Assembly (NCBI GenBank): GCA_012861695.1 | Contig: JAAOOA010000060.1 | Location: 17,894,472-17,958,471, forward strand | DNA: 64,000 bases | Direction: 5' to 3' | Source of the DNA: Trematomus loennbergii | Lineage: Eukaryota; Chordata; Actinopteri; Perciformes; Nototheniidae | In this document: one piece after another, positions 12,602 to 21,443 of the stretch | Position numbering within the stretch: the first letter of the stretch is position 1 | Layout of the letters: each line of letters starts with the position of its first letter | The notes under the pieces: generated by a model | The model's input: only the letters and a program-made list of their open reading frames with translations | Told to the model about the DNA's origin: nothing | Databases searched by the model: none | Translations under genes and position numbers: made by a program

Positions 12602-12602
12602 T

Positions 12603-12783
12603 TGAGGTTTGACGTTGTGTTTGCAGCAGTGGATAAAAGCTTCTGGCCTGGACACAGTTTGCACCTCACCGTCACATTCCTGTCCTTTCTTCGGACGAAC
12701 TCAAAATAATGGGCATACCTCCGCTCCACCCCTCGAAAGTTATCGCTGTTGATGCACTGCATGTGGACGCGCAAGTCGCGCAA
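12603..12783 (-). pseudogene. BED zinc-finger exon of hAT transposase, first part
   Basis: Reading on the minus strand from ATG at 12,783, residues 26-44 (YFEFVRRKDRNVTVRCKLC) and the following STAANTTSNLN are a classic BED finger start: aromatic residues, then the zinc-binding pair C41 and C44, then the NTTSNLN run that normally leads into the histidine pair. The frame is cut at the boundary of the nested element (about 12,602), three codons before the histidines. BED fingers bind DNA in hAT transposases. The product cannot be functional as it stands. Confidence 0.8.
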
Positions 12784-13028
12784 ATGTTACGTAAATATAA
12801 ACCTGCGGCGGAAATCCCTCTTGTCTGTCAAAGCGAGAATCTAGTAATTATTTATGTTAGTAGGCTAACTGTAGTGTGATTACTGATTTTATAGAAGTAA
12901 CGAAATAACGCGTGTCGGGCAATGTTAGTAACTGTAGTGTGATTACTGAATTATAAAAGTAACGCGTTACATTACTCCGTTACCGACAAAGGTAATATTA
13001 TTACAGTAACGCGTTACACCCAACTCTG

Positions 13029-13036
13029 CTCGTAGC
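13029..13036. repeat. 8-bp target-site duplication CTCGTAGC, right copy
   Basis: Exact match to 10,455-10,462. Confidence 0.9.
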
Positions 13037-13942
13037 AGATATCAAGCAAGAGCGAGAGGAGAATACCTCCAATGGCAGAAACACGGGTACGTCCGGCCGT
13101 CTCGGCATAAGCGAACGAGCCGATCCGGTATCAGAACGGAGTCGAGGCTCCTCGATCAGCTGATCCGCAAACACGGTAGTCGCATTACGCACAAGCCAAC
13201 CGCGACCAGGCCCTCTACGCTGCACTCAATCCCTCCCGGGAAATTCAACCAGCAGATAAGTGACGTTTATCCGTGTTCACAGCACGTTTAGGCATGATCG
13301 CCTCCGTGTCTCATCAGATGCGCATCTCGGCACCCCTTTATGGTTGGGTTAGTCCGGATAAAATAATTATATATGTAAAAAATGAATAAATATAAAAGAA
13401 GAAAGAATGCACAGGTTCTCCTTCATACTTTCATGCATATAACTGGTGGTGGTGCAAACCGTGCTTGCTTTATGATCATACGATCCCCTCTATCTGGTAC
13501 GTCAATAGTAGACCTCAGCTAATGTCTCAGTGCACACTTTTCCGTCAAGCATAACATCTATTTATGCAATATAAACAACTCATGCTCAATGTAGTCGTGC
13601 AGCGTATGTCTCTCACAGCAATGAGTCACTCACTCAGCGCACATTTTAATCATCTGCAGAATACCTTCATTGCATTACACTATTCATTAACCAGCACTCC
13701 TTCAGAACGGTTTCATCTAATTGTATCCCTGTCCTGTACATTCTTGTTTTTATAATGATATACTTATACTGCCCCTTATGCGTGTAACCATACGCATGCT
13801 CTATCCTACCTGATATCTGCACCGTACTGGCTAATCAAAAACTCTAAACTCCTACAGTAAGCTATGCATATAACTGGTGGTGGTGTATCACATCCTTTCT
13901 CAGATAATGTTTTACCACATGCTATGCCTCTCTCACTTATCC
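13037..13942. repeat. Unclassified dispersed-repeat block
   Basis: This is the continuation of the sequence into which the hAT inserted. Its first part is GC-rich, then AT-rich. A 22-bp exact direct repeat beginning ATGCATATAACTGG occurs at 13,433-13,454 and 13,864-13,885. Nothing in it has a recognisable product. Confidence 0.45.
13433..13885. repeat. Pair of 22-bp direct repeats 431 bp apart
   Basis: Exact copies at 13,433-13,454 and 13,864-13,885, both ending in TGGTGGTGGTG. They could be the joints of one module period or flank a small insertion. Confidence 0.7.
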
Positions 13943-14145
13943 CAGCAGACTGCCTGAGCGATCAGAAGTCTCACTCCATGCAATAGTCAGCAGACTGCCT
14001 GAGCGATCAGAAGTCTGGCTCCATGCAATAGTCAGCAGACTGCCTGAGCGATCAGAAGTCTTGCTCCATGCAATAGTCAGCAGACTGCCTGAGCGATCAG
14101 AAGTCTTGCTCCATGCAATAGTCAGCATACTGCCTGAGCGATCAA
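13943..14145. repeat. 45-bp tandem array, 4.5 copies
   Basis: Units start at 13,943, 13,988, 14,033, 14,078 and 14,123, each beginning CAGCAGACTGCCTGAGCG (last copy CAGCATACTG). The period is exactly 45, so every frame stays open across it and yields spurious repeats of a 15-residue peptide. The same unit reappears at 21,376-21,443, on the far side of the LINE/DIRS block. Confidence 0.95.
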
Positions 14146-14462
14146 AATCACAATCAGAATCAGAAACAGGTTTATTGCCAGGTAGGTTCACACATACGAG
14201 GAATTTGACTTGGTGTCGTGGTGCAGACATAAAATATAAAACAAGAAATCTAATATAAAACAAAAATCTTTAGGACACCGTAATAAATATATAGTTAAAT
14301 AGCAATAAAATAAAGCAGTAATTTACATGGAAATAGAATGCTATGAATGAATTATAGGATATAAAATATGAAATATGAAACAAGAAATATGTGCAGTAAG
14401 CAGTATGAACATTGTGTGCATTAATGTAATGCATAGAGACTACGTTGTGGCTGAGGTAAGTG

Positions 14463-15326
14463 TCAGAGGGGGGGCCGGGCCTTGTTTAAGAGGCCGGTAG
14501 CGGAGGGGAAGAAACTGTTCAGGTGGCGAGAGGTTTTGGTCCTGATGGAGCGCAGCCTCCTGCCAGTGGGGAGGGGGGTGAACAGTTTGTGTCCAGGGTG
14601 GGAGGGGTCGGCCACTATCTTCCCTGCCCGCCTCAGGGTTCTGGAGGCGTGCAGGTCGTGGAGGGATGGCAGATTGCAGCCGATCACCTTCTCTGCAGAG
14701 TGGATGACCAGCTGCAGCCTGCCCTTATCCTTGGCTGTGGCTGCGGCGTACCAGATGGTGATGGAGGAGGTGAGGATGGACTCGATGATGGAGGTGTAGA
14801 AGTTCACCATCATTGTCTTTGACAGGTTGAATTTCTTCAGCTGCCTCAGGAAGAACATCCTCTGCTGTGCTTTTTTGATGAGGGAGCAGATGTTCTGCTC
14901 CCATTTGAGGTCCTGGGCGATGATGGTGCCCAGGAAGCGGAAAGACTCCACAGCAGTTACTGGGGAGTCACACAGAGTGATGGGGGCGGGTGGGGCTGCG
15001 TTCTTCCTGAAGTCCACAACCATCTCCACTGTCTTGAGGGCGTTGAGCTCCAGGTGGTTTTCCCCACACCAGGTCGCCAGATGGTCCATCTCCCACCTGT
15101 AGGCAGACTCGTCCCCACCAGAGATGAGTCCGATGAGGGTGGTGTCGTCTGCGAACTTCAGGAGCTTGACAGACTGGTGACTGGAGGTGCAGCTGTTGGT
15201 GTACGGGGAGAAGAGCAGAGGGGAAAGAACGCAGCCTTGAGGGGAACCGGTGCTGACGGTCCGGGGGTCAGAGACGTGTTTCCCCAGCCTCACGTGCTGC
15301 TTCCTGACAGGAAGTCTGTGATCCAC
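14463..15326 (-). pseudogene. LINE reverse transcriptase, palm to C-terminus
   Basis: An open frame of 287 codons. Residues 24-39 ([16 protein letters not shown]) are the RT block before the active site, and FADD at 58-61 is the catalytic aspartate motif. Then follow the thumb region (FRFLGTIIAQDLKWE) and the C-terminal block ending with HPGHKLFTPLPTGRRLRSIRTK. The first methionine is not a real start: upstream RT sequence continues in another frame, the shift lying near 15,305-15,310 in the ...ITDFL/RKQHVR region. It reverse transcribed the element's own RNA when intact. The layout resembles fish L2/Rex1-type proteins. Confidence 0.85.
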
Positions 15327-15800
15327 ATGCAGGTGGAGTCGGGCACGTGCAGCTGGGAGAGCTTGTCTTGCAGCAGAGCCGGGATTATCGTGTTGAAGGC
15401 GGAGCTGAAGTCCTCAAACAGGATCCTGGTGTAGGTTCCTGCTGTGTCCGTGCTGGAGGAGGAAGTGAAGGGCCATGTTGACAGCGTCGTCCACAGACCT
15501 GTTGGCTCTGTAGGCGAACTGCAGGGGGTCCAGGAGTGGGTCTGTGATGGATTTTAGGTGGGACAGGACAAGGCGCTCAAAGGACTTCATAACCACAGAG
15601 GTCAGGGCGACGGGTCTGTGGTCATTTAATCCTGTGATCCTTGTTTTCTTGGGAACCGGGGTGATGGTGGAGGTTTTGAAGCATGCAGGGACGTGGCATG
15701 TCTCCAGGGAGGTGTTACAGATTTCAGTAAACACAGGAGACAGCTGATCAGTACAGAGCTTCAGGGTGGAGGGGGAGACATTGTCAGGGCCAGCCGCTTT
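15327..15800 (-). pseudogene. LINE reverse transcriptase, N-terminal blocks
   Basis: Minus-strand frames read [16 protein letters not shown], then [13 protein letters not shown], then [20 protein letters not shown], then [13 protein letters not shown] (frame 15,414-15,734, 106 codons). Near 15,465 the frame shifts and continues as [20 protein letters not shown], which contains the first catalytic aspartate region (F-x-D-F-S-S-A-F). The end at about 15,800 is the junction with the inserted DNA transposon, and the preceding residues are found beyond it at 16,606. Confidence 0.85.
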
Positions 15801-15809
15801 TCTGCTATG

Positions 15810-16605
15810 CGGCTTTCACACCAGCGCTTTTCCCTTTCTAGCTCCTAGCTAGAGCTTTTCTGGTTCAGCTCCGGTTTCCCTTTTCAGCTCCCGCTCTGTT
15901 CACACCGCCCAGCTGCCGCTGCTGCGTCATGACGTCACCGTTTACATCGCTGATTTTCTCCCCAATGGAGCTCACAACAACAACGGGGGGACTGCGTCCG
16001 GTCGATGATCGTGTTGCTTTTAATCATACGAAGCCAGATTAAATTAAATAACGACTTCTCCAACCTTATACTTTTCTCCAGAGTGCCGTGGTTAATTGTT
16101 TATTAATGTGTTTCAGCGGCATTTACCGACCGCTGCAGTGCTGGCTGCTCTTCCACGGGAGTTTATTCTCCCGTTAGCTCCGGGTTAGCTCACACGGCTC
16201 TAAAGTATTCACTGTCTGACTGTCACACAAGCAGCTGATACATATCCCCAGTTCCCCTTAAGTGAATGTGTGTCAGTCTGAATTGACGCTGTTTGGCATC
16301 ACAACGCTGTTATGAAAGTTTCTCTGGTATAACATGGGTGATGTTAGCATAGCAACCGAAGCTAAACTGACTACTTGCTAAGCCGTTTTCTACAGGCACA
16401 TTTTACCGGCGTATTTTTCATTATGATTCTACTTGTGATAGTGGACATGACAACCTGTGCAGCCCATGTATTGATTCCATCCGATAGCTGCTATAATAAC
16501 AAACAAACGTCTGCCTGCTCTCCACAATGATCAATAACAGCGAACGGATGGTCAAAGTAAGGTACAAATTTCCTGCAAGCTGGAAAAGCGCCGGTGTGAA
16601 AGGGG
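15810..16605. mobile_element. DNA transposon with TTTCACACC inverted repeats
   Basis: The left end (GGCTTTCACACCAGCGC at 15,811) and the right end (GCGCCGGTGTGAAAGG near 16,588-16,603) are inverted copies over about 23 bp with two or three mismatches. The insertion splits the LINE frame between KKLNS and RKAAG, and the flanks TGCTAT and CACTAT may be a worn duplication. About 796 bp, no transposase seen, so non-autonomous. The internal segment 16,113-16,441 has a second, diverged copy at 43,350-43,704. The superfamily is not decided. Confidence 0.7.
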
Positions 16606-16709
16606 CACTATTGAGTTTTTTGAAAAGTCTGTTTACATCCCTTTCATTGATTGAGAGAGAATTTGATGTGTCGGGGGAGGTCAGTGGTGTGGGAGAGTGG
16701 GACACTGAG
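16606..16709 (-). pseudogene. LINE ORF2 linker segment between two insertions
   Basis: The minus strand reads SHSPTPLTSPDTSNSLSINE followed by RDVNRLFKKLNS, the serine/proline-rich linker and the start of the RT region. It continues at 15,800 with RKAAGPDN after removal of the inserted element, which supports the nesting. Confidence 0.7.
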
Positions 16710-17906
16710 GTGCCGTTTACACGAGGACAAAACGGCTTGCATAGTTTCTCTTGCGTATAGCCCTATTATTTACATGAGGCCGATAGAAACGGACCCCACA
16801 AACGATAACTGGTCCCAAGGTGGATAGATTTGCAAACAAAACTCTCTGGGGGGTCAAACGAGTCCGTGTAATCGCCTCTATACGAATATTTCCTGAAAAA
16901 ATAACGATAGCCCCACCTCTCCTGCTCACTGCTGTAGCATGGCCAGTAGCCATCTGTAACGATCAACTATCAAAAATAGCTGTGTTAATTAAACGCACAA
17001 GGGGTTCTTGAATGAAATAATATTATAAAAGGCAAACCAGAATTGTTAATGCCCAATATACTCCTTAAACAAAATAAACATAGTCAGATTTCATGCATTG
17101 ATCCATTATATTGACCATTTTCCAGCCAAACAACACAAACAAAATTAAACAGTCCGCTATGCGATACACCAAAATTGTCTTTACTGCCTAATCCAGGCCA
17201 TTATTGTTCATTGCTCCTGCGCCCGTCGGCAAAAGAAATATGTGTAGGCCTATTCAGGCTATAATCCACACAAAAAAGGAACACGAGGACCGGCGTGTCC
17301 CAGAGGAGCGATCTCACCGGTGTTTGTAGAGAATATCTCTCTTTCTGAGCGCGTCCTCTCCACGGAGACGTGCTTCTTGGTCGGTCGATGCAATAACCAC
17401 AGATTCGGTTTCTTTCAGTTAACTTCTCCGTTGCATTTATCCATATATTTACATGCTGAGGAAATTACTATATCCCGCTGAATACCAGCAATCGCCACAC
17501 ACACTTCCTCCTGTCAGTAGCTACTGCTAGTGCTACTGCTACTGACCATGCTACAGATGTTAGTGCAAATCTACAGCTCCTCTACCACAACCATCAGCAA
17601 CAAGTGGACATGGAGAATTACATGAACTACATGTTGCTAAATCCACCGCGGGGCATAAACAGAAGGGTAGCCATGGCAACATTGCTGCGGGGCTGCTCCG
17701 GGGTCTTCTTCGCTGCTTTTGGTGTATTTTGTGGCGGAAGTTACAGCGCCACTTACAGTCCCGGCATATGTACTACAGCGTGTCCAGCGTTTCCAGCAGT
17801 CTCGTTTGAACAGACACGTTAAATGAAACGAATGCATGTGAACGGAAGACCTTTTTGAAAACGCATACTGTGCATAAACGCAAACGTTCCCGTGTGCACA
17901 ACGCCT
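16709..17906. mobile_element. DNA transposon with GTTTACACG-type inverted repeats
   Basis: The left end (GGTGCCGTTTACACGAGGAC) and the right end read inward (AGGCGTTGTGCACACGGGAAC) form imperfect inverted repeats like the CGTTTACACGAGGACG ends of common vertebrate hAT-type MITEs. It interrupts the LINE between 16,709 and 17,907. The flanks show a blurred CCTTCAG/CCTCAG duplication on the minus strand. A plus-strand frame (17,604-17,822, 72 codons, starting MDMENYMNYMLLNPPRG) has no family I recognise. Confidence 0.6.
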
Positions 17907-17975
17907 GAAGGGGAGGGGAACGTGGAGGTGTGAGACTGAAGCTGTTGGGAGGTGTCATGGGAGATGGTTTCAGGA
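17907..17975 (-). pseudogene. 5'-most LINE segment
   Basis: The minus strand reads a Ser/Thr/Pro-rich stretch (SHDTSQQLQSHTSTFPSP) that leads into the linker found beyond the insertion at 16,709. The LINE is 5'-truncated here, abutting the DIRS-like recombinase frame. Confidence 0.6.
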
Positions 17976-17976
17976 C

Positions 17977-18510
17977 TTAACTCTTTGTCTTCAAATCTAC
18001 CGACAGAGCGGTCAGCTCGGACACTCTTTTAGCCGAAGTCAAGGCAAGTAGCAATGCTGTCTTCCATGACAGTGCTACTAGGGAGGAAAGCTCCAGAGGC
18101 TCAAATGGTTCTGTGACCAGAGCCTCGAGCACCAACGGCAGGTCCCACTGCGGGGCGGAGGCGTGCACTACCGGGCGCTGCCTCCTGACCCCCTGCAAAA
18201 ACCGCGTCATAAGCGGCTGACTGAAGGCTGACCTGCCTCCAAATCCCTCATGGCAGGACGAAATGGCTGCTGCATACACCTTAATTGTGGAATGAGCCAG
18301 CCCCCTGTCCACCAGTATCTGTAAGTAGGTAAGAATAGAGCCCAGCGTGCACGACAGAGGCTCTAGACTCCTTCCTTCACACCATCGCCGGAATCCCGCC
18401 CACTTTGGCCTGTAACAAGCTGTGGTGGATTCTGCTCTTGCTGCTTGGATAGTCTGAATAACGTTATCAGACAGCCCCACCTGTCTCAGCCTGTCCCTCT
18501 CAGGAGCCAA
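17977..18510 (-). pseudogene. DIRS-like tyrosine recombinase, N-terminal half
   Basis: 177 codons from a methionine at 18,510; the real upstream continuation reads further into 18,540-18,600 in a Ser/Gly-rich stretch. Residues 18-50 (VIQTIQAARAESTTACYRPKW, FRRWC) are the start of the SAM-like DNA-binding domain, 72-90 (AHSTIKVYAAAISSCHEGF) its core, and 153-170 (LLLALTSAKRVSELTALS) the first catalytic box with R162. The frame ends at 17,977 where LINE sequence begins, so the later K, H-x-x-R and catalytic tyrosine are absent. The enzyme would have inserted circular cDNA by site-specific recombination. It is inactive here. Confidence 0.85.
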
Positions 18511-18619
18511 GCCTGGAGAGGTTGGCCCAGAGTGGGTAACGGCCCTATTGCACCTGCTTCCTGAGACAGCGCTCCCCAGACCTGAGGAATCGCTCAGGGC
18601 TGGCCCACCATCATCTGTG

Positions 18620-19345
18620 TTACCCCCGCGTTACCACGGCGCCAGGCGGCGATCTGGGGCCACCAGGATGATTGACAGCTGTTCCCGCCTCACCCTCTCC
18701 AGGAGGGGGGGGATAAGGTGCAGCGGTGGAAAGGTAAAGCAGCTTTCTTGGCCATGGCTCGTGTGCAAATGTGTCGACCCCCAAGGGCGGGTTGTCCCAC
18801 CGAGCCAGGGAGAACCACAGGGCACAGTGGCTGTTGCGCCGATTGGCGAACAGGTCCACCTCTGCTCTACCGAACTGAGTCCAGACCTGCTTCACCACCT
18901 CCGGGTGAAGCCTCCACTCGTCTGGCAGGGGTCCGCCTCTTGACATGAGGTCGGCCCCCCTGTTCTCCCGTCCCGGGATGTGAAGAGCCCTTAGAGACAA
19001 CACAATCTGTGAAACCCACAGCCACAGGTTCTCTGCTGCGGTCAACCAGGCTATTGAGCGGACTCCGCCCTGCCTGTTGATGTACGCCACTGTGGTGCGG
19101 TTGTCGCTCCTTACTAGCACCTGTTTGCCCTGTATTAAGGGTTTGCAGTGCTGTAGGACCAACATCACTGCTTGCAGCTCCAGGAGGTTGCTGTGCCGCC
19201 AGAGGCCAGCAACCACCCACAGCCCTTTCTAGACACGTCCCCCCCCATCCTGTCACTTTCTTTTTCTTTGAAGCGTCTGTGAAGACTGTGATATAGGAGG
19301 TTACCTGCCCCAGTGGAGCTCCCCTCTGCAGATTCTCTGGGGGGG
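18620..19345 (-). pseudogene. DIRS-like RNase H domain with frameshifts
   Basis: The main frame (18,620-19,216) shows LLELQAV (E13), VLVRSDNRTTVAYINRQGG (D38), HIPGRENRGADLMSRG (D89), then WRLHPEVV, FGRAEVDLFANRRNSHCALW: the RNase H active site followed by the region typical of DIRS elements. The first catalytic aspartate is in TVFTDASKKKK in another frame around 19,260-19,290, with a shift at the G run near 19,240. A second shift near 18,720 moves the tail (LIPPLLERVRREQLSIILVA) to another frame. It degraded the RNA strand during reverse transcription when intact. Confidence 0.85.
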
Positions 19346-20440
19346 GGGCCGCGCGTCGTCATAATGCCGTCTCTTGACACGGACATTATGGGGAAATGTG
19401 GAAAATGTGGAATGTGGAGAGAGATGACTCTTACTCTGGGATAAATGCAATCGTTTTTACCGAATGCATTTTACACACACATATCACTCAAGAACTAGAG
19501 TTACACTACGTAACCCACTGTTCTTCTGCGGAGGTCCCTGAACGCACCGCGGCCACTCTCACGGGGGGGGCGCGCGTCGTCATAATGCCGTCTCCTTGAA
19601 ACGGACATTATGGGGAAATGTGGAATTGTGGAGAGAGATGACTCTTACTCTGGGATAAATGCAATCGTTTTTACTGAATGCATTTTACACACACATATCA
19701 CTTTAGAACTAGAGTTACACTACGTATCGCACTGTTCTTCTGCGGAGGTCCCTAAACGCACCGCGGCCACTCTCACGGGGGGGCGTGCGTCGTCATAATG
19801 CCGTCTCCTTGAAACGGACATTATGGGGAAATGTGGAATTGTGGAGAGAGATGACTCTTACTCTGGGATAAATGCAATCGTTTTTACTGAATGCATTTTA
19901 CACACACATATCACTTTAGAACTAGAGTTACACTACGTAACGCACTGTTCTTCTGCGGAGGTCCCTGAACGCACCGCGGCCACTCTCACGGGGGCCGCGC
20001 CTCATAATGGGTGTCCAATTAACATCGTATGAAAGCGGCCTTGCCGATCTCAATGAGACATTATGGGAAAATGTGGAATTGTGGAGAGATATGACTCTTA
20101 CTCTGGGATAAATGCAATTGGTTTTACTAAATGCATTTTTCACACACAAATCACTCGACTTTGGAGTCACAGCTAAGAAGCTGTAGTATTCTCTGGTGGC
20201 CTACTCCGCTGCCAAAACCTTCCATAAAAGGGAGTTTTGGCATGGGGCCTGACACAGAAAAAGGGGCCGATTTTCTAATGAGGTTCTTGAACGCACCGCG
20301 GCAGCTCCCGTGGGGCCGCGGCTCTGTCAACTGCCATCTCTTCGAAACGGACATTATGGTGAAAAATGAAATGTGGAGAGAGATGACTCTTACTCTGGGA
20401 TAAATGCAATCGTTTTCACTGAATGCATTTCTCACACACA
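19345..20440. repeat. Tandem array of ~213-bp units inside the DIRS-like element
   Basis: The anchor ACATTATGG occurs at 19,383, 19,605, 19,818, 20,058 and 20,351, giving spacings of 222, 213, 240 and 293 bp. Each unit holds ATGACTCTTACTCTGGG, a TGCAATCGTTTT block, CACACACAT, GTTACACTACGTAAC (first three) and a GCACCGCGGCC block ending in a G run. The first three are close to identical, and the outer ones are diverged or carry insertions. The array replaces the expected RT domain. Confidence 0.9.
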
Positions 20441-20869
20441 TCACTCTCTTGAACCCGCACAGTGCTTTGACAGCACTACGGTTTATTCCACTCACGTGCA
20501 CGCGCCCACCTGCTGGCTCCTATACTGGAGTTTACAGAGGGGGCGGGGAGTGTGGGACAGTGTTCTTTCCGATCCAAGGAGCCCTTCCGTAAACACGGGG
20601 GCTCCCAGGAGATCAACACGGTCCTTTTTGAAAAGTGTCATGCGGCGTGATCGCTCACCGGGATACCACACGGAGGCCACGATCAAGCTACAAATAATCG
20701 CGCTGATCTGGCGAGGTGGGGGCATCTCCAGCAATGAGCGAGATGCCCAACACACCCGTGTTTATCTGCAGTCGCCCTGTCACGCGGTAGCGTAGCAGAG
20801 CTCTTTTCAGCTCCCTGCCCAGCCTGCTGCCCGCTGGGAGCAGCTGCGCTCCGCCGCCATGGTCATCAC

Positions 20870-21079
20870 CTAGGGCGGTGGACCTCCATGGACCGAACCC
20901 GGAAGTGCCCGACAACGGCAAACGGAGCCATCCGCCCCGCTGGAATGGCGAACGTGAATGGCACCGCCTCGGCCATATCCTGGTCCCCCAAACACTCTAC
21001 AGAGGTGGTGGAGATCGGTGCCCGCGATCAAACCAAGGCAGGTGGGGCATGGCCGAGATTCCAGTAATGGTGAGTCCAT
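20870..21079 (-). pseudogene. Gag-like start of the DIRS-like element
   Basis: The ATG at 21,079 follows a TATA-containing leader. The first 27 residues read MDSPLLESRPCPTCLGLIAG then TDLHHLC, a Cys/His pattern (C-P-x-C ... D-x-H-x-x-C) like the N-terminus of fish DIRS gag proteins. After residue 30 the product becomes Gly/Arg-rich and loses similarity, probably a frameshift, and it stops at 20,870. Gag would package the element RNA. Assignment is by pattern and position only. Confidence 0.6.
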
Positions 21080-21170
21080 TTTTCGTTTCTTCTAATCTTC
21101 GTACGTTTATTTAACTCTTCGGTTGTCAGCTCGTCTGAAGAGAAAAATGATAGTGGGGCGGCGGCTGGAG

Positions 21171-21185
21171 CCGCCTTATATACTG
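21171..21185 (-). promoter_or_regulatory. TATA-like promoter of the DIRS-like element
   Basis: The minus strand reads CAGTATATAAGGCGG about 95 bases upstream of the gag ATG, downstream of a GC-rich stretch. Position and sequence fit a polymerase II core promoter. Confidence 0.45.
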
Positions 21186-21375
21186 TGGACCTGCGCGCGC
21201 ATTCAGGTAGGCTCGCCCCGATTGGCCGGCTACGTTTACGTAAATTCAGTAGGTGAAAGCACGCACAGCATGATAGAGAGTAGTACCCATAGAGTCCAGT
21301 AGAGGGCGGAGCCTGTGAGAGATATAACAAGACAAAACAGAGCGCACCAAAACACCGAAGCAGCCATCTGCCGCG

Positions 21376-21443
21376 CCATCTTGCTCCATGCAATAGTCAG
21401 CAGACTGCCTGAGCCATCAGAAGTCTTGCTCCATGCAATAGTC
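21376..21443. repeat. 45-bp repeat units, right-hand remnant
   Basis: About one and a half copies of the unit seen at 13,943-14,145, next to the DIRS-like leader and cut by the Fam1 element at 21,444. This places the LINE/DIRS block within or beside one original array. Confidence 0.85.
21437..21443. repeat. 7-bp target-site duplication AATAGTC, left copy
   Basis: Exact repeat of 23,060-23,066, and part of the 45-bp unit. Confidence 0.85.

Larger units (their letters stand above)
10853..12602 (+). mobile_element. Helentron-like (DINE-like) non-autonomous element, copy 1
   Basis: Boundaries (plus or minus 1 base) come from the interrupted BED exon: the uninterrupted site would read CTTGTTGAGG, and the element lies between the two Ts with no target duplication. 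The left end has TAGTGG followed by a 9-bp perfect hairpin (10,859-10,879). The right end has an 8-bp-stem hairpin (12,573-12,592) followed by ATTCT and CTAG. The inward-read ends share TAG..GAATGC, a short asymmetric inverted repeat. Insertion between Ts without duplication, end hairpins and a central ~148-bp repeat array are all traits of Helentron/Helitron2-related DINE elements. No Rep-helicase is present. A second copy lies at 55,269-56,807. Confidence 0.7.
10463..13028 (-). mobile_element. hAT transposon with BED finger, interrupted by a Helentron-like element
   Basis: The right end (CAACTCTG at 13,021-13,028, then reading inward GGGTGTAACGCGTTAC) is a familiar fish hAT terminus. The left end, CAAAGATGGGGTCGTTAC at 10,463, is its imperfect inverted partner. 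A perfect 8-bp duplication, CTCGTAGC, flanks both, as expected for hAT. The GTAACG motif is repeated subterminally on both sides. On the minus strand the 5' exon of a BED-type zinc-finger protein starts at 12,783. The element is 2,566 bp, of which about 1,750 bp is a nested insertion, so the hAT itself is only about 0.8 kb and lacks the catalytic domain. Confidence 0.9.
14147..17975 (-). mobile_element. LINE (L2/Rex/CR1 group) with two nested DNA transposons
   Basis: On the minus strand this runs from a 5'-truncated start at about 17,975 (inside a DIRS recombinase frame) to a 3' tail ending near 14,147 with AATCAGAATCAG and AACAGGTTTATTG, a common fish LINE terminus seen from the other strand. 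It encodes an endonuclease-to-RT linker (17,907-17,975 and 16,606-16,709), RT blocks (15,305-15,800) and RT palm to C-terminus (14,463-15,326). Elements at 15,810-16,605 and 16,709-17,906 interrupt it; frames match across both gaps. At least two frameshifts make it inactive. Confidence 0.85.
17976..21379 (-). mobile_element. Decayed DIRS-like tyrosine-recombinase retrotransposon
   Basis: In order on the minus strand there are: a promoter-like leader (21,380 to 21,080), a gag-like start (21,079), a tandem array (20,440-19,345) where RT should be, RNase H (19,345-18,620), then the N-terminal half of a tyrosine recombinase (18,510-17,977), cut by the LINE. The gene order gag, (RT), RNase H, recombinase is that of DIRS1-like elements, which integrate through a recombinase and leave no target duplication. 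All frames contain shifts, and most of RT and the recombinase C-terminus are missing. Confidence 0.8.

Noticed and set aside
13943..14145. CRISPR array suspicion for regularly spaced repeats.
   Set aside because: Units are head-to-tail with no unique spacers, and the genome is eukaryotic.
13937..14263. Frame with a 15-residue repeat (SDRSGSLLTIAWSKT).
   Set aside because: The 45-bp tandem repeat keeps all frames open; no start context or homologue.
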